This document shows, piece by piece, positions 4,675 through 6,469 of a stretch of DNA of 6,469 bases. The stretch is taken from contig JAFTMU010000397.1 in NCBI GenBank assembly GCA_017452215.1, forward strand, positions 1 through 6,469. Reading direction: 5' to 3'. The stretch's first letter is position 1. Every line of letters starts with the position of its first letter. The position numbers were made by a program, and so were the translations under genes. Under the pieces are notes generated by a model. The model ran no database searches, was not told the DNA's origin, and saw only the letters and a program-made list of their open reading frames with translations. This DNA is from Clostridia bacterium. GTDB taxonomy: Bacteria; Bacillota; Clostridia; Oscillospirales; CAG-272.

Positions 4675-5865
4675 ATGAAGCTGACCTACCGCTCTACCAT
4701 GCTTGCCTGTTATAACGGTTATATCACCCAGGCGGTTTGTATCAATTTTGCCCCCCTGTTATATTTGACCTTTCAAAATGAATTTGCCCTCTCGGTCAGC
4801 GACATCAGCTCTCTGATCGCCGTCAATTTTCTTACGCAGCTGATCATCGATTGTCTGGCAACTCGCTTTGCCGACCGTATAAACCTGCGCTTCTTTGCCG
4901 TGCTGGCGCACGTTGCCTCTGCCATAGGCTTGGTCGGGCTTTCGGTTTTCCCGAGCCTCCTCCCCCCTTATCCGGGATTGCTGCTTTCTCTGATCCTCTT
5001 GGGGGTTGGCGGCGGCTTTACCGAGGTGCTCATCAGTCCCTTGATGGAGGCTTGTCCCACCGAGGAAAAGTCGGGCAACATGAGCTTCCTTCATTCCTTT
5101 TACTGTTGGGGACAGGCAGGAGTGGTGTTGCTCTCCGGCGTCTTTTTTGAGGTATTTGAAATCGGCGCCTCCTGGAGATACCTGCCGTTTTTGTGGGCAT
5201 TGATCCCGCTTTTGGGAGCGGTCGCCTTTTGCTTCGTTCCCATTTACCGCTTGCCGAGTGCCGGGGAGGAGGGAAAGGGAAGCGTCAAAGCGCTGTTCCG
5301 TCTGCCTGTCTTTTTTGGCTTTTTGTTGATGATGCTTTGTGCGGGTGCGGGGGAGATGATCATGAGCCAATGGTCCTCTGCCTTTGCCGAATCCGCATTG
5401 CAGATTCCCAAAAAATGGGGAGACCTGTTCGGACCTTGTATGTTTGCCCTGATGATGGGGGCGTCCCGATTGCTTTACGGTAAATTCAGCCACCGATTTG
5501 ACCTTCAAAAGATCATGCTCCTCGGTTGTGCAGGCTGCATTATCGCATATTTTCTGGCGGCAATTTCCCAAAACGCCGTTTTTGCGCTCCTTGGGTGTGC
5601 GCTGTGCGGATTTAGCGTTGGGATCTTTTGGCCCGGTATATTGAGTCAGGCGGCAGAACGGATTCCCATGGGAGGCATGCAGATGTTTGCCATTCTGGCA
5701 ATGGCAGGAGACGTAGGCTGTCTCGTTGGTCCCTCGGCGGCGGGGGGCATTGCCGATGCCATGGGCGGGGGCTTACGCAATGCGTTCTTCTTTGCGATTC
5801 TGTTCCCGACCGTTTGCTTGTTGATCTTGTTAGCGCAAAAAAAGAAAGGAAGTATGGATCAATGA
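4675..5865 (+). CDS. Major facilitator superfamily (MFS) transporter, 396 aa
   Basis: Predicted 12-helix secondary transporter of the cytoplasmic membrane. Hydrophobic segments fill the protein in two halves separated by a charged cytoplasmic loop at about 191-210 (YRLPSAGEEGKGSVKALFRL). Motif-A-like loops occur in both halves: LATRFADRINLR (61-72) after helix 2, and GASRLLYGKFSHRFD (262-276). The first half contains GVGGGFTEVLISPLMEA (110-126) and SFLHSFYCWGQAG (137-149). Those segments, and MSQWSSAFAE (230-239) in the second half, resemble sugar-type (FucP-like) MFS porters, but I cannot assign a substrate. The length is typical. The start follows a strong AAAGGAGG site. The TGA stop overlaps the ATG of the next gene (ATGA, 5862-5865), indicating an operon with translational coupling. 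A substrate linked to a phosphorylated metabolite is possible from that partner, but this is inference. Confidence 0.88.
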   Translation: MKLTYRSTMLACYNGYITQAVCINFAPLLYLTFQNEFALSVSDISSLIAVNFLTQLIIDCLATRFADRINLRFFAVLAHVASAIGLVGLSVFPSLLPPYPGLLLSLILLGVGGGFTEVLISPLMEACPTEEKSGNMSFLHSFYCWGQAGVVLLSGVFFEVFEIGASWRYLPFLWALIPLLGAVAFCFVPIYRLPSAGEEGKGSVKALFRLPVFFGFLLMMLCAGAGEMIMSQWSSAFAESALQIPKKWGDLFGPCMFALMMGASRLLYGKFSHRFDLQKIMLLGCAGCIIAYFLAAISQNAVFALLGCALCGFSVGIFWPGILSQAAERIPMGGMQMFAILAMAGDVGCLVGPSAAGGIADAMGGGLRNAFFFAILFPTVCLLILLAQKKKGSMDQ

Positions 5866-6469
5866 CCACGTTGATCTTCGTTCGCCACGGGCAAAGCGAA
5901 GCAAATTTGCAACGAGTGTTTGCAGGGCACACCGATATTCCCCTGACCGAGCTGGGTAAACGCCAGGCGGAGCGCACAGCAGAATTTTTGCGGGAGTATC
6001 CCATCGAAAGAATCTATGCAAGTGATTTGCTCCGTGCGATGCAAACGGCAGAGCCCACCGCCGTAAGCAAGGGCTTGGAGATCATTCCCACACAGGGGAT
6101 GCGGGAGATCTTTGCAGGAGATTGGGAGGGCAAGCCCTATGAGGAGCTGATGCGCCTGTTTCCCGAAAGCTATGGAACCTGGCGCACCGATTGCGGACGT
6201 GCGCATCCCGAAAACGGCGAGAGTGTCATAGAGCTTTCCCGACGGATCTATCGTGAGGTGGATCGCATCGTTGCCGAAAACCGGGGCAAGTGCGTGGCGA
6301 TCTTCACACACGCAACGCCCATCCGATTGTTGCGTGCCAAATGGGAGGGATACCCTCCGGAGGAGCTTTCCCGGGTCATGTTTTGCTCCAACGCATCGGT
6401 TTCCGTGGTGGAGTATCGGGAGGACGGCAGTACCAACGTGCTCCTTTGCGGATACGACGGGCACCAAGG
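5862..6469 (+). CDS. Histidine-phosphatase (phosphoglycerate-mutase-like) family protein, 3' truncated by window edge
   Basis: Cytoplasmic phosphatase or mutase of the branch-1 histidine phosphatase superfamily, which works through a phospho-histidine intermediate. The signature LIFVRHGQSEAN (4-15) carries Arg8 and catalytic His9. Arg58 lies in SDLLRAMQTAEP, the acidic proton donor Glu82 in MREIFAGDWEG, and the second catalytic His150 in FTHATPIRLL. In this family the last motif is more often SHGG; ATP here is a modest variation that keeps the His. The 202 visible residues end in CGYDGHQ, close to the usual C-terminal position, so only a few residues are probably missing. The short single-domain form resembles GpmB, CobC or phosphoserine-phosphatase-like members, and motifs alone do not separate these. 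The start ATG overlaps the MFS stop by 4 bases, with AAGGAAG about 10 bases upstream. Confidence 0.9.
   Translation, partial: MTTLIFVRHGQSEANLQRVFAGHTDIPLTELGKRQAERTAEFLREYPIERIYASDLLRAMQTAEPTAVSKGLEIIPTQGMREIFAGDWEGKPYEELMRLFPESYGTWRTDCGRAHPENGESVIELSRRIYREVDRIVAENRGKCVAIFTHATPIRLLRAKWEGYPPEELSRVMFCSNASVSVVEYREDGSTNVLLCGYDGHQ

Overview
The window looks like chromosomal DNA from an endospore-forming, anaerobic-type Firmicute (class Clostridia or a close relative). The evidence is a SpoIIP sporulation protein, strong AGGAGG-type ribosome-binding sites, near-consensus SigA-type promoters, compact U-tailed terminators and a base composition near 50% GC. No species can be named. I see no insertion sequence, prophage structural gene, CRISPR array, tRNA or rRNA.

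Layout, left to right. (1) Bases 1-656, plus strand: the C-terminal domain of a SpoIIP-family peptidoglycan hydrolase whose N-terminus lies outside the window. (2) Bases 653-973, minus strand: a small unrecognised membrane protein whose stop codon overlaps the SpoIIP stop in one TTAA. (3) Bases 974-1143: a divergent promoter region with one strong promoter in each direction. (4) Bases 1144-2818, plus strand: a probable two-gene operon of an HTH/S24-peptidase (LexA/CI-like) self-cleaving repressor followed by a RadC-family JAB/JAMM protein. (5) Bases 2817-2862: a hairpin terminator shared by the convergent radC-like and enolase genes. (6) Bases 2872-4191, minus strand: a complete enolase (eno). 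(7) Bases 4192-4674: a 483-base intergenic region. On the minus strand it holds a promoter, about 150 nt of structured RNA and a rho-independent terminator, all upstream of eno. On the plus strand it holds the promoter of the next gene. (8) Bases 4675-6469, plus strand: an MFS transporter translationally coupled by an ATGA overlap to a histidine-phosphatase (phosphoglycerate-mutase-like) protein that runs off the right edge just before its expected end.

How the parts may work together. The repressor has an intact DNA-binding domain, Ala-Gly cleavage site and Ser/Lys dyad, so the operon with the RadC-like protein, and perhaps the divergent membrane protein, could form a small stress- or damage-responsive module. 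The element most worth pursuing is the RNA upstream of eno. It could be an independent small RNA, or a leader controlling glycolytic enolase by alternative terminator/antiterminator pairing. I could not match it to a known RNA class by eye. Promoters of three of the transcription units share TTTACA, a purine-rich 17-bp spacer and TATAAT, and two of them are identical over 14 bases.
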